Below, in pieces: positions 34,786-43,700 of a stretch of 64,000 nucleotides of DNA. Made by a program: the position numbers and the translations under genes. The notes beneath the pieces are model-generated. The model was not told the origin of the DNA. It searched no databases and was given only the letters and a program-made list of their open reading frames with translations. The DNA lies in the NCBI GenBank assembly GCA_046330935.1, contig JAXLRU010000004.1:1-64000 (forward strand), written 5' to 3'. Every line of letters begins with the position of its first letter. Position 1 is the first letter of the stretch. Source of the stretch: JAXLRU01 sp046330935 (GTDB lineage Bacteria; Actinomycetota; Actinomycetes; Actinomycetales; Kineosporiaceae).

Positions 34786-34855
34786 CCAGATGCGCACCTT
34801 CCGTGAGCGGGAGGGGCCGTCAAGGGGTGCGAACTCACGGAAGCCGCGGATCTGG
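34786..34855. repeat. 70-nt paired inverted repeat, copy D
   Basis: Arms 34786-34807 and 34834-34855 with a 26-nt spacer; 19 of 22 positions pair (CCAGATGCGC...CTTCCGTGAG against CTCACGGAAG...GATCTGG). It lies 58 nt past the 3' end of the tRNA-Thr gene. Confidence 0.78.
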
Positions 34856-34913
34856 AACGTGGCACAGGCCGGAGCGCGCCCCTGAAAGGCGACGCGGGCC
34901 GGGTTGGTGACGG

Positions 34914-34986
34914 AGCCGACACTCGGACTCGAACCGAGAACCGCCCGATTACAAGTCGGGTGCGCTACCAATTGCGCCATGCCGGC
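34914..34986 (-). tRNA. tRNA-Thr (anticodon TGT)
   Basis: 73-nt cloverleaf on the reverse strand: acceptor GCCGGCA/TGTCGGC (one G-T pair), D arm GCGC-AATTGGTA-GCGC, anticodon stem CCCGA/TCGGG with loop CTTGTAA, T arm CTCGG-TTCGAGT-CCGAG, discriminator T. CCA is not encoded. Reads threonine ACA codons. Confidence 0.96.
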
Positions 34987-35119
34987 CGGAGGGGACGCGA
35001 GGCGCCCTCCGCCGCCAGGGTAGCGACTGCCCGAAGCGGCCGTCGCGCGCGCCCGCGCGACAGGCGTTCACCAGCCCGGCATCCTCCGTTCGGTCAATCT
35101 CATCAACGGACAGTAACGG

Positions 35120-35142
35120 TATGGTTGCCATCCGAGATGGCA
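35120..35142 (+). promoter_or_regulatory. Promoter -10 with overlapping palindrome before the GGDEF-EAL gene
   Basis: TATGGT (35120-35125) is followed immediately by the perfect 7-bp inverted repeat TGCCATC-CGA-GATGGCA (35126-35142), about where transcription would start. A repressor site or a 5' hairpin is possible. Confidence 0.45.
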
Positions 35143-35228
35143 CCTCTGGAAACATCAAGTAGCTGAGGCCTACGGGCCGCTCCTGGCACTAGGCACGACC
35201 GGCCTGGCCGCGACGACGAGGGCTGGGC

Positions 35229-37289
35229 ATGCCGGACCGTGTGGGCGCTCACCTGGGACAGGGAGTGGTCGTCCACGCAGGTGACGGCAGCCTCCTGGAC
35301 GCCGATGCGACCGCGAGGATCCTGCTCGACCTGCCCGCCGAGGGCCTGCCCGCCGCCCCGCACACCCCCGCCGACGGGCTCGCGCTGGCCGCCTTGCGCA
35401 CCGGTCGCCCGCAACAGGACGACGCCGTCGAGGTGGTCACCCCCTCCGGCAGCCGCTGGCTGAGCGTCACCAGCGTGCCGGTGCCCGACCAGGCCGCCCG
35501 CCCGGCGTCCCTGACCGCACCGGCCGCCAACGCCGTCACGGATCCCCAGCAGCGTCCGCGCCTGGCCCCGACCGGCTGGCCGCCGCCCGCCCCGGCGGTG
35601 ATCTCGACGGTCGTCGACGTCACCGAGTCGCGCCGCCGCCACCGCCACCTCCTGCGCGGCGAGGAGCAGTTCCGCCTCGCCATGGACCACACGCCCGTCG
35701 CGTTCGCGCTGGTGGACGCCGACACGCGCTTCCTGCGGGTCAACAAGGCCCTGTGCCGGCTGTTCGGCTACCACGCCGACGAGCTGCGCGAGCTGACCCT
35801 GCGCGACCTCATGCACCCCGAGGACGCCGCCGACGTCGCCCACCAGCTCCGCCGCCTGCTGCGGGGCGAGCGGGAGTCGATCGAGCTGGAGCGCCGCTGG
35901 CGGAAGCGCTGCGGAGGCACGATGTGGGGCCTGCTCAGCGTGGCCCTCGGCGCCGACGAGCCGGGCAGCGCGCCCTACCTGATCGTGCAGATCCAGGACG
36001 TCACCGAGACGCGGCGCACCCACGACCTGCTCACCCACCTCGCGCTGCACGACCCGCTCACCGGCCTGCCCAACCGCACGCTCGTCCTCGACCGCATCCA
36101 GAAGGCCCTCGACCGCGGCCGGCGCACCCACCGCAACGTCGCCGTCCTGTTCTGCGACCTCGACCACTTCAAGGTGGTCAACGACTCCGCGGGGCACGAC
36201 CTGGGCGACGCCGTCCTGATCGAGGTGTCGCGGCGCCTGTCGGGCGCGCTGCGCGCCGGCGACACCGCGGGCCGGATGGGCGGCGACGAGTTCGTCGTCG
36301 TCTGCGAGGACGTCGTGGACGAGCGGGAGGCGTTCCACGTCGCCGAGCGGATCGCGGAGGCGGCGGCGGAACCCACGAAGGTCGGCAACCGCACGGTCGT
36401 CCCGACGATGAGCATCGGCATCGCCGTCTCGTCCTCCCCCGACGCCGACCCGCTGACCCTGCTGCGCGACGCGGACGCGGCGATGTACCGGGCCAAGGGC
36501 CAGGGCCGCAACCGCTGGGACCTCGTCGACGTCACGCTGCGCCGCCGGGCCCGCGAGCGCCTCGACCTCGAGCTGGCGCTGCGCGAGGGCATCGACGCCG
36601 ACCAGCTGCGCCTGCACTTCCAGCCGATCGTCGACGTCACCACGGGCACGCCCGTCGGCCGCGAGGCGCTCGTGCGATGGATGCACCCCCAGCGCGGGCT
36701 GCTCGCGCCGGGCGAGTTCCTCCACGTCGCCGAGGAGTCAGGGCTGATCAGCGACGTGGGCCTGTGGGTGCTCGACCGCGCGGTGCGCGCGGCGGCCGAG
36801 GCCGGACCGGACGCCGGGTACGTGGCCGTCAACGTCTCGGCGCACCAGGTCTCGCGGCCCGGCCTCGCCGACGCCGTCGAGGAGGTGCTGGTGCGCGCCG
36901 ACCTGCCCGCCTCCCGGCTGGTCGTGGAGCTCACCGAGACGGTGATGCTCAGCGCCGCCCCCTCGGCCCGCAAGGAGCTCACGCGTCTGGACGACCTCGG
37001 CGTCTCGGTCGTCGTCGACGACTTCGGCACCGGCTTCTCGGCCCTGTCCTACCTGCGCGACCTGCCCGTCACCGGGATCAAGGTCGACCGCAGCTTCACC
37101 GCCGGGCTCGGCCATGACACCCAGTGCGAGCGGATCGTCGAGGCCGTGATGGGCCTCGGGCGGGGGCTCGGCGTCTCGGTGGTCGTCGAGGGCGTGGAGA
37201 CGACCCGGCAGGCGCAGATGCTGATCGACATCGGGTGCGACCGCGCCCAGGGGTACCTCTTCGGCGCCCCCGTCGCCCGCTTCTGCTGA
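35229..37289 (+). CDS. PAS-GGDEF-EAL c-di-GMP protein
   Basis: 686 residues, no membrane helix. An N-terminal PAS-like region (1-~135), a clear PAS domain (about 145-265; FRLAMDHTPVAFALVDADTR), GGDEF (about 275-435) with intact RMGGDEF at 351-355, then EAL (about 445-686) with E479-A480-L481 in GREALVRW and the metal site VVDDFGTGFS. Both synthesis and breakdown motifs of c-di-GMP are complete, so the net activity cannot be told. ATG 35229. Confidence 0.92.
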   Translation: MPDRVGAHLGQGVVVHAGDGSLLDADATARILLDLPAEGLPAAPHTPADGLALAALRTGRPQQDDAVEVVTPSGSRWLSVTSVPVPDQAARPASLTAPAANAVTDPQQRPRLAPTGWPPPAPAVISTVVDVTESRRRHRHLLRGEEQFRLAMDHTPVAFALVDADTRFLRVNKALCRLFGYHADELRELTLRDLMHPEDAADVAHQLRRLLRGERESIELERRWRKRCGGTMWGLLSVALGADEPGSAPYLIVQIQDVTETRRTHDLLTHLALHDPLTGLPNRTLVLDRIQKALDRGRRTHRNVAVLFCDLDHFKVVNDSAGHDLGDAVLIEVSRRLSGALRAGDTAGRMGGDEFVVVCEDVVDEREAFHVAERIAEAAAEPTKVGNRTVVPTMSIGIAVSSSPDADPLTLLRDADAAMYRAKGQGRNRWDLVDVTLRRRARERLDLELALREGIDADQLRLHFQPIVDVTTGTPVGREALVRWMHPQRGLLAPGEFLHVAEESGLISDVGLWVLDRAVRAAAEAGPDAGYVAVNVSAHQVSRPGLADAVEEVLVRADLPASRLVVELTETVMLSAAPSARKELTRLDDLGVSVVVDDFGTGFSALSYLRDLPVTGIKVDRSFTAGLGHDTQCERIVEAVMGLGRGLGVSVVVEGVETTRQAQMLIDIGCDRAQGYLFGAPVARFC

Positions 37290-37295
37290 GGCGGG

Positions 37296-37904
37296 TCAGC
37301 CCAGCGCGACGACCACCGCGAGCGCGAGGACGACGACGTTGCCCACCACCGCCGTGACCCGGCGGCCGCGCTCGCCCAGGACCGCCCCCGCACCGGCTCC
37401 GACGGCGACCAGCACGAGCTGCCAGGCCAGCGACCCGACTCCGACCCCGGCGACGAACGCGACGCGGGACGACGCCGACGCCAGCCGCGGCCCGAGGCCC
37501 GCGGCCAGCGCCACGAAGTACAGGCAGGTCAGCGGGTTGACCGCGGTGATCCCCACGAACCGCGCCCACCCGCGCAGGGCCGGACGGCGAGTGCCCGCCT
37601 CGGGCGTGACGTCGAGCCCGCTGGTCGCCTCGCCCCGCAGGCCGAGCAGCCCGCGGACGGCGACGGCGGCCAGGACCGCACCCGCGACGACGTGCACCGC
37701 CCGCTCGCGCCCGGCCAGGACGTGCGTCACCGCGGCACCCGCCACCGCCGCAAGGCCCGCGTAGACGAGGTCGACGGTCGCCACACCCGCCGCCGAGCCG
37801 GACCCCACGCGCCACCCGCGTCGCATGCCCTCCTGCACGAGCAGCAGGCCGACCGCCCCGAGCGGGACGGCGACGCCGAGGCCCGCGACGACGCCGGCGA
37901 CCAT
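37296..37904 (-). CDS. LysE-family amino-acid exporter
   Basis: About 202 residues with six hydrophobic segments. The N-terminal GVVAGLGVAVPLGAVGLLLV is the LysE/RhtB signature, and a second family motif is FVGITAVNPLTCLYFVALAA. Exports an amino acid or a similar small molecule. The ATG at 37904 gives the normal N-terminus; a GTG at 37952 would add 16 residues. Neither has a strong ribosome site. It ends 6 nt from the stop of the convergent GGDEF-EAL gene. Confidence 0.87.
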   Translation of the reverse strand: MVAGVVAGLGVAVPLGAVGLLLVQEGMRRGWRVGSGSAAGVATVDLVYAGLAAVAGAAVTHVLAGRERAVHVVAGAVLAAVAVRGLLGLRGEATSGLDVTPEAGTRRPALRGWARFVGITAVNPLTCLYFVALAAGLGPRLASASSRVAFVAGVGVGSLAWQLVLVAVGAGAGAVLGERGRRVTAVVGNVVVLALAVVVALG

Positions 37905-38012
37905 CGCCGACGCAGGGTTGAGGGCCGACGCGGCGGCCAGGGCTAGCGGCACGGCGACAGCCTGGCGCCGCCGCACGTGCCGATCAACGGGATTGCGTCC
38001 CGGACATGCGCG

Positions 38013-38044
38013 CAGGCCGGGGCGGCGATCGCCGCCCCGGCCTG
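38013..38044 (-). terminator. 32-nt perfect palindrome, terminator of the CBS gene
   Basis: CAGGCCGGGGCGGCGA and its exact complement, without a loop. It lies 37 nt past the stop of the CBS-domain gene and upstream of lysE. Confidence 0.8.
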
Positions 38045-38080
38045 CCGGGTGCTGTGAGGTGTCGGGCCGGAGCCCGCGGC

Positions 38081-38509
38081 TCAGCTGGAGATGTAGGCGG
38101 TCAGCTGGTCGCGCTCGGCCTGCAACTGCTCGAGGCGGTGCTTGACGACGTCGCCGATCGTCACGATCCCGGCCAGGCGCCCGTCGTTCAGCACCGGCAC
38201 GTGCCGGAAGCGGCGCTCCGTCATCAGGGTGGCGAGGTCCTCGAGGTCGTCGTCGGGGGTGGCGGTGTGCACCTGCGACGTCATGATCGAGGAGACGGGC
38301 TGCGCGAGCAGCGAGGCGCCGGTGGCCTGGAGGTTCCGCACCACGTCGCGCTCGGAGACGATGCCGACCACGCCGCCGTCCGCCCCGGTCACCACGAGGG
38401 CGCCGACCTTGAACTGGGCCAGCTGGTCCAGCAGGCCCTGGACGGTCTCGTCCGGGTCGATCGTCACCACCAGATCGCCCTTGGCCCGGAGAATGTCGAA
38501 GATCCGCAC
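38081..38509 (-). CDS. Tandem CBS-domain protein
   Basis: 142 residues made of two CBS motifs: IDPDETVQGLLDQLAQFKVG to GIVSERDVVRNL, and HTATPDDDLEDLATLMTERR to GIVTIGDVVKHRL. Paired CBS domains bind adenosyl ligands such as AMP or ATP; stand-alone forms act as energy or stress sensors (HRP1-like in mycobacteria). GTG 38509 (MRIFDILRAKG-type start) with GGAGG 9 nt upstream; an extension of 25 codons in frame lacks a ribosome site. Monocistronic. Confidence 0.88.
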   Translation of the reverse strand: MRIFDILRAKGDLVVTIDPDETVQGLLDQLAQFKVGALVVTGADGGVVGIVSERDVVRNLQATGASLLAQPVSSIMTSQVHTATPDDDLEDLATLMTERRFRHVPVLNDGRLAGIVTIGDVVKHRLEQLQAERDQLTAYISS

Positions 38510-38922
38510 GCCGTTCCACCTCCACTCGTCGGTGCCGGCGCCGATCGCCGGTCCGTCGACGGTACGGGCTGTGAGCGGGGTCACACCAGAGGTGCGCCTG
38601 AATCGTGCAGATGTGCGGGCGGCGACTTGGCCAGTTCCCGTCCGACTCGCGGCGCGCCGGCGCCGCGCAGGCGACGCCTGGCGAGCACCATCTCCACCAG
38701 ATCGTGACCTCTCTGCCGGCCGCGGGCTTGTCCACCAGGTTGAGCGCGAAGATTCCGTGGCTGCGCGGTGACGTGCGGCCGGTTCATACGGAAGCGCGGA
38801 CGTCGGCCCGACGGCACCCAGGCTTTTCGAGCAGGACCAATCGGCTTGCCAGGCCGCCGACGTAGTGGCGGTCTCTCCTCGGATCGTCCGGCTGTTCCTG
38901 CCGGTGGAAGGAAGCCTTCACC
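38510..38922. other. Gene-free stretch before the MalK pseudogene
   Basis: 413 nt. Open frames on both strands are short and none resembles a known protein or has a ribosome site. Given the decayed gene beside it, this may be the remains of an older gene, but I cannot identify one. Confidence 0.5.
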
Positions 38923-39992
<1,070 letters not shown>

Positions 39993-40026
39993 GTTCCGCC
40001 AGCACGACGCTCCACCCCGAACGGCC

Positions 40027-40057
40027 GAGGCGCCGCGCCCACCGAGGGCGGCGCCTC
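40027..40057. terminator. Hairpin between convergent genes
   Basis: 9-bp stem GAGGCGCCG/CGGCGCCTC with a 13-nt loop, between the MalK pseudogene and the lacI-type gene. Confidence 0.6.
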
Positions 40058-40080
40058 CTGCGCCATGCGACAGTCCGACG

Positions 40081-40143
40081 CTCAGGCGCGGACGTCGCGG
40101 GGCGGGCGGTCGGGCGCTCAGGCGCGGACGTCGCGGGGCGGGC
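40081..40143 (-). repeat. 36-nt tandem duplication at the lacI-type gene end
   Basis: A 27-nt block starting CTCAGGCGCGGACGTCGCGG occurs at 40081 and again at 40117, period 36. It copies the last codons and stop of the regulator gene; the second stop lies 12 codons downstream in the same frame. Confidence 0.8.
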
Positions 40144-41173
40144 AGGTGCTCTCGCGGACGACGAGGCTCGTGGCCAGCTCCACCCGCCGCGACTGCAGCG
40201 CCTGGCCACGGATGAGCTGCAGCAGCATCTCGGTGGCGAGCCCTGCGACGTCCCGCAGCGGCTGGCGCACCGTGGTCAGCGGCGGGGTCACCCACGTGGT
40301 GGCGGGCAGGCCGTCGAACCCCACCACGCTCAGGTCGGCGGGCACGCTGAGCCCGCGCCGCCGGGCCGCCGCGTAGACGCCGAAGGCCTGCTGGTCGCTG
40401 CCGCAGAAGATCGCCGTCGGCGCGTCGCGGTGCGCGAGCAGGTCGGACCCCCAGCGCTCCCCCGACTCGGTCGTGAAGGCGCCGTGGCGCAGCATCGAGG
40501 CGGGGAGGTCCACGCCGGCGCGGTCGAGGGCGGCCCGGAACCCGTCGAGCCGCGCGCGACTGCACAGCACGTCCTGTGGCCCCGTGATCACGGCGATCCG
40601 GCGGTGGCCCAGGCCCACCAGGTGCTCGGCTGCCGCGAACCCGCCCGACCAGTTGGTCGCGCCGATCGTCGGCAGCTCCTCGTCGGGCTCCCCTGCCGGA
40701 TCGACGGCCACCACGGGCACGCCGAGGCGGGCGAGACGGGCGAGGTGACGGCGGCTGAGCTGCGAGACGACGAGCACGACGCCGTCGGAGCGGCGGTGGG
40801 TGAGGTTGCGCAGCCACCGCTGCACCTCGTGCTCCTCGCCGCCGCTGAGCACGGACACGACCGTCGCCGCGTCGTTGTCCTGCGCGACCTTCGCGACCCC
40901 CTCGACGATCTCCAGCGACCACGCGCTGTCGAGCTCGTTGATCACGAGGTCGACGAGGTGGGTGGACGCGCGGGCGGGGGCGCGGCGGGGGCGGTAGGAG
41001 TACTTGGCGAGCAGGTCCTCGACCTTGCGCCGGGTGGTGGGGGCGACGTCGGCGCGGCCGTTGAGCACCTTCGAGACCAGGGCGACGGAGACACCCGCCT
41101 CCTCGGCGATGTCGCTGAGCCGCACGCGGGCACCGGACGCCGGCACGGCCACCTCCGGTCTCCTCGTCGTCAT
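40118..41173 (-). CDS. LacI-family transcriptional regulator
   Basis: 351 residues. HTH and hinge: VRLSDIAEEAGVSVALVSKV then LNGRADVAPTTRRKVEDLLA. The periplasmic-binding-type effector domain includes GVPVVAVDPAG, RRIAVITGP and SVVGFDGLP. Such proteins bind a sugar and control sugar-uptake genes. The only sugar-transport gene beside it is the decayed MalK copy, so its original regulon here may be lost; it may act elsewhere. ATG 41173. An AACGTT-centred site (41275-41288) upstream resembles a LacI half-palindrome. Confidence 0.9.
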   Translation of the reverse strand: MTTRRPEVAVPASGARVRLSDIAEEAGVSVALVSKVLNGRADVAPTTRRKVEDLLAKYSYRPRRAPARASTHLVDLVINELDSAWSLEIVEGVAKVAQDNDAATVVSVLSGGEEHEVQRWLRNLTHRRSDGVVLVVSQLSRRHLARLARLGVPVVAVDPAGEPDEELPTIGATNWSGGFAAAEHLVGLGHRRIAVITGPQDVLCSRARLDGFRAALDRAGVDLPASMLRHGAFTTESGERWGSDLLAHRDAPTAIFCGSDQQAFGVYAAARRRGLSVPADLSVVGFDGLPATTWVTPPLTTVRQPLRDVAGLATEMLLQLIRGQALQSRRVELATSLVVRESTCPPRDVRA

Positions 41174-41274
41174 CGACCCACCCGGTGGCGGGGAGGATAC
41201 CTCCTGCGCCATGTCATACGGACAGTTGCGAAGAAGGTCGATCGTCCCCGAGGTTCGGGCGCTACCACCACGAA

Positions 41275-41288
41275 GCGTAACGTTCCAC
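41275..41288. promoter_or_regulatory. Possible LacI-type operator
   Basis: GCGTAACGTTCCAC, centred on AACGTT, in the divergent region between the lacI-type gene and the DUF4032 gene. Symmetry beyond the central six bases is weak. Confidence 0.35.
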
Positions 41289-41389
41289 GAAATCCTCGCG
41301 GCCGTCATGGACCGTTCGCCCGATCGTGGCGCCCGCCACGCCGAAAGGGCACGACGGCGGGGGCCCGGACGGCGGCAGAATGGCCCTCG

Positions 41390-42655
41390 ATGAACGCCAC
41401 ACCGACGCTGCAGATCACTGCCGCCGACCCCGACCCCGCGCTCCTCGACCTGCCGTGGGGCGTGCCGCTGGAGGAGTGGCCGGCCAACCGGCTGGCCGCG
41501 CTGCCCCGGGGTATCTCCCGGCACATCGTGCGGTTCGTGCGGTTGTCGGACGGCGTGATCGCCGTCAAGGAGATCTCCGAGAACTTCGCCCGGCGCGAGT
41601 ACCAGCTGCTGCGCCAGCTGCGCCGCCTGCAGATGCCCTCGGTGGAGCCGGTCGGCGTCGTCACGGGCCGGGTGGCCGCCGACGGCACCCCGCTGGAACC
41701 CGCGCTGGTGACGCGGCACCTGCAGTTCTCCCTGCCCTACCGCGCCCTGTACTCCCAGACCCTGCGCGTGGACACCGCCACCCGCCTCGTCGACGCCCTC
41801 GCCGTCCTGCTCGTGCGCCTGCACCTCGCCGGCTTCTACTGGGGCGACGTGTCGCTGTCGAACACGCTCTTCCGCCGCGACGCGGGTGCCTTCGCCGCCT
41901 ACCTCGTCGACGCCGAGACCGGCGACCTCTACGACCGGCTCTCCCGCGGGCAGCGCGAGCACGACCTCGACGTCGCCCGCATGAACATCGCGGGCGAGCT
42001 GATGGACCTGCAGGCGGGCGGTCTGCTCGACGAGACGCGCGACCCGGTCGAGATCGCCGACATCATCGGGCAGCGCTACAACGAGCTCTGGGACCAGCTC
42101 ACCGCGGCGGAGTCCTTCGAGCCCGGCGAGCGCTGGCGGGTCGAGGCGCGCATCCGCCGGCTCAACGACCTCGGCTTCGACGTCGGGGAGCTGCAGATCA
42201 GCACCGACATCGACGGCACCTCGGTGCGGATCGAGCCGAAGGTCGTCGACGCCGGCCACCACTCCCGGCGCCTGCTGCGCCTGACCGGCCTCGACGTCGA
42301 GGAGAACCAGGCCCGGCGGCTGCTCAACGACCTCGACGGCTACCGCGCGCAGACCGGGCGGCAGGCCGAGAACGAGGAGCTGCTCGCCCACGAGTGGCTG
42401 CAGGACGTCTTCGAGCCCGTCGTGCAGGCGGTGCCTCGCGACATGCGCGGCAAGCTGGAGCCCGCCGAGATCTACCACGAGGTGCTGGAGCACCGCTGGT
42501 ACCTGTCGGAGGCCTCCGGCCGCGACGTCGGCCTGCCCGAGGCGGTGTGGAGCTACGTTGGCAAGGTCCTCGTGCACAAGCCCGACGAGCGCGCGGTGCT
42601 CGGCGTCGACACCGAGGAGATCCCCGTCATCGCGGAGCCGATCGCGCAGGAGTGA
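41390..42655 (+). CDS. DUF4032 protein with kinase-like N-terminal domain
   Basis: 421 residues. The N-terminal ~230 residues resemble a Kdo/WaaP-type lipopolysaccharide kinase fold: a VIAVKEISENFARREYQLL lysine/glutamate pair and LHLAGFYWGDVSLSNTLF in the place of the catalytic loop, with YLVDAETG as the metal motif. The C-terminal half is DUF4032 (RIRRLNDLGFDVGELQIST, to VLEHRWYLSEASGRDVG). Widely conserved in actinobacteria; substrate unknown. ATG 41390. The next gene's longest frame begins directly after this stop. Confidence 0.85.
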   Translation: MNATPTLQITAADPDPALLDLPWGVPLEEWPANRLAALPRGISRHIVRFVRLSDGVIAVKEISENFARREYQLLRQLRRLQMPSVEPVGVVTGRVAADGTPLEPALVTRHLQFSLPYRALYSQTLRVDTATRLVDALAVLLVRLHLAGFYWGDVSLSNTLFRRDAGAFAAYLVDAETGDLYDRLSRGQREHDLDVARMNIAGELMDLQAGGLLDETRDPVEIADIIGQRYNELWDQLTAAESFEPGERWRVEARIRRLNDLGFDVGELQISTDIDGTSVRIEPKVVDAGHHSRRLLRLTGLDVEENQARRLLNDLDGYRAQTGRQAENEELLAHEWLQDVFEPVVQAVPRDMRGKLEPAEIYHEVLEHRWYLSEASGRDVGLPEAVWSYVGKVLVHKPDERAVLGVDTEEIPVIAEPIAQE

Positions 42656-42672
42656 GTGTCGGCGGCGCGTCC

Positions 42673-42678
42673 TACGGT
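42673..42678 (+). promoter_or_regulatory. -10 hexamer for leaderless RelA/SpoT-domain gene
   Basis: TACGGT, 7 nt, then GTG 42686. Gives the pair its own promoter inside the spacer after the DUF4032 gene. Confidence 0.55.
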
Positions 42679-42685
42679 GCCTACC

Positions 42686-43465
42686 GTGCCCCTGCCGCTC
42701 TCCCGGTCCCAGCTGGACAAGCTCGGCAAACGGCTGGCTGCCGGTGTCGGTCCGCCCTCACCCGAGGACCGTGCGCTGCTCCAGTCCGTCCTGGCCGCCT
42801 ACGCCGTCGTGCTCGACGAGGTGGTGGGCGAGCTGCGAGATCTCGGATTCGAGCCGACGTCACGGGTGAAGACCGAGGACGTCCTGATCGAGAAGCTGCG
42901 TCGCCACGCCCAGCGTGGAAGCAGCATGGGTCTCAAGGGCATGCAGGACATCGCCGGCGCCAGGATCGTCGTGGACGGCGGTCGAGGGAACCAGGACGAC
43001 GCAGTCCACACGATCATGGAGCGTTTCGCGGCGAAGGATCGAGTGCCAAGGAGCATTGACCGGCGCAGCTCTCCCAGCGTCGGCTATCGCGCTGTCCACG
43101 TCATCGTGTGGATCGAGACGTTGCCGGTAGAGGTTCAGGTCAGGACGAGGTACCAGGACACCTGGGCGCAGTTGATGGAAGCGATGGGCGATGTCTGGGG
43201 TCGGGGCGTCCGCTACGGCGAGGGACCAGACCAGCCGAGCAGGGTCATGGGGGGTGGCGACATCCCGCGAGAACTTGTGTGGTCTACCGCGCTGCGCATG
43301 TCCGACCTCATCGCGAGCCTTGAGACGACGGCCGAGCAAGCGGCTGAGATTGCCGCGCTCGCCCCGAGCATGCAGGTCCAGGTGGACGGCTTGACGCAGC
43401 TGCATGAGGATCTGCGAAACTTCTTGGAAGGCTGGAAGCGCATCATCAGCGAGGAGCGGGAATGA
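42686..43465 (+). CDS. RelA/SpoT-domain small alarmone synthetase-like protein
   Basis: 259 residues from GTG 42686 (269 from GTG 42656). A single nucleotide-pyrophosphokinase domain: SRVKTEDVLIEKLRR (ATP-binding Arg/Lys), MQDIAGARIVV (the D-x-x-G-x-R motif), SVGYRAVHVIVWI (the G-loop tyrosine) and VEVQVRTRYQDTWAQ (catalytic Glu in E-x-Q-x-R). No HD hydrolase and no TGS or ACT regulatory domains. The C-terminal ~60 residues are helical. Single-domain synthetases either make (p)ppGpp or, as toxSAS enzymes, poison cells by ppApp synthesis or tRNA pyrophosphorylation. A small ORF overlaps its 3' end by 4 nt. Codon usage is more relaxed than in neighbours. Confidence 0.82.
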   Translation: MPLPLSRSQLDKLGKRLAAGVGPPSPEDRALLQSVLAAYAVVLDEVVGELRDLGFEPTSRVKTEDVLIEKLRRHAQRGSSMGLKGMQDIAGARIVVDGGRGNQDDAVHTIMERFAAKDRVPRSIDRRSSPSVGYRAVHVIVWIETLPVEVQVRTRYQDTWAQLMEAMGDVWGRGVRYGEGPDQPSRVMGGGDIPRELVWSTALRMSDLIASLETTAEQAAEIAALAPSMQVQVDGLTQLHEDLRNFLEGWKRIISEERE

Positions 43466-43689
43466 TCAGCATGCTGTTGGTCTACGATCGCCCGTCCGGC
43501 CGCATCGTCAGCCAAAGGATCTTCGACTCCAGCGCCGAGGCTCTCCAGGCCCGGTTCGCCCTGGAGGCCGAGGACGGCCGTGACTATCGTCGCGAGATCG
43601 TCGTTCTCACGGCGACGGACGTGGCGACCATGAAGCGTACGCACTCCCGCTACTTCAGCGAAGAACTGCTCCGGCCCGCTGCTTCCTGA
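43462..43689 (+). CDS. Small protein overlapping the RelA/SpoT-domain gene
   Basis: 75 residues; ATG 43462 overlaps the upstream TGA (ATGA), so translation is coupled. Predicted alpha/beta: MLLVYDRPSGRIVSQRIFDS, then EALQARFALEAEDGRDYRRE, IVVLTATDVATMKRTHSRYF. Acidic middle, no known domain. By position and size it is a candidate antitoxin or regulator of the synthetase; an unrelated passenger gene is the alternative. Confidence 0.65.
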   Translation: MISMLLVYDRPSGRIVSQRIFDSSAEALQARFALEAEDGRDYRREIVVLTATDVATMKRTHSRYFSEELLRPAAS

Positions 43690-43700
43690 CCTTCCCACCC

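Larger units (their letters stand above)
34440..34913. other. Gene-free spacer with two palindromic elements
   Basis: 474 nt between the DUF1996 start and tRNA-Thr. It holds an AT-rich inverted repeat (34642-34674) and repeat copy D (34786-34855). No ORF with a convincing start or composition. Confidence 0.6.

Noticed and set aside
34914..34986. tRNA-Thr as an integration site for a genomic island
   Set aside because: No integrase and no repeat of the tRNA 3' end in the window.
35121..35162. 13-codon ORF in the leader of the GGDEF-EAL gene
   Set aside because: It has no ribosome site and overlaps the probable -10 and palindrome.
35100..35228. c-di-GMP riboswitch before the GGDEF-EAL gene
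   Set aside because: I looked for the GEMM core and tetraloop pattern and did not find it; only a 7-bp hairpin is present.
37905..38735. N-terminal extension of the LysE frame through the CBS-protein region
   Set aside because: The extra 277 residues are Arg/Gly-rich and overlap the CBS gene and a terminator; the LysE family begins near 37904.
38581..38817. 78-codon reverse ORF between the CBS gene and MalK pseudogene
   Set aside because: No ribosome site, no recognisable homology, Arg-rich composition.
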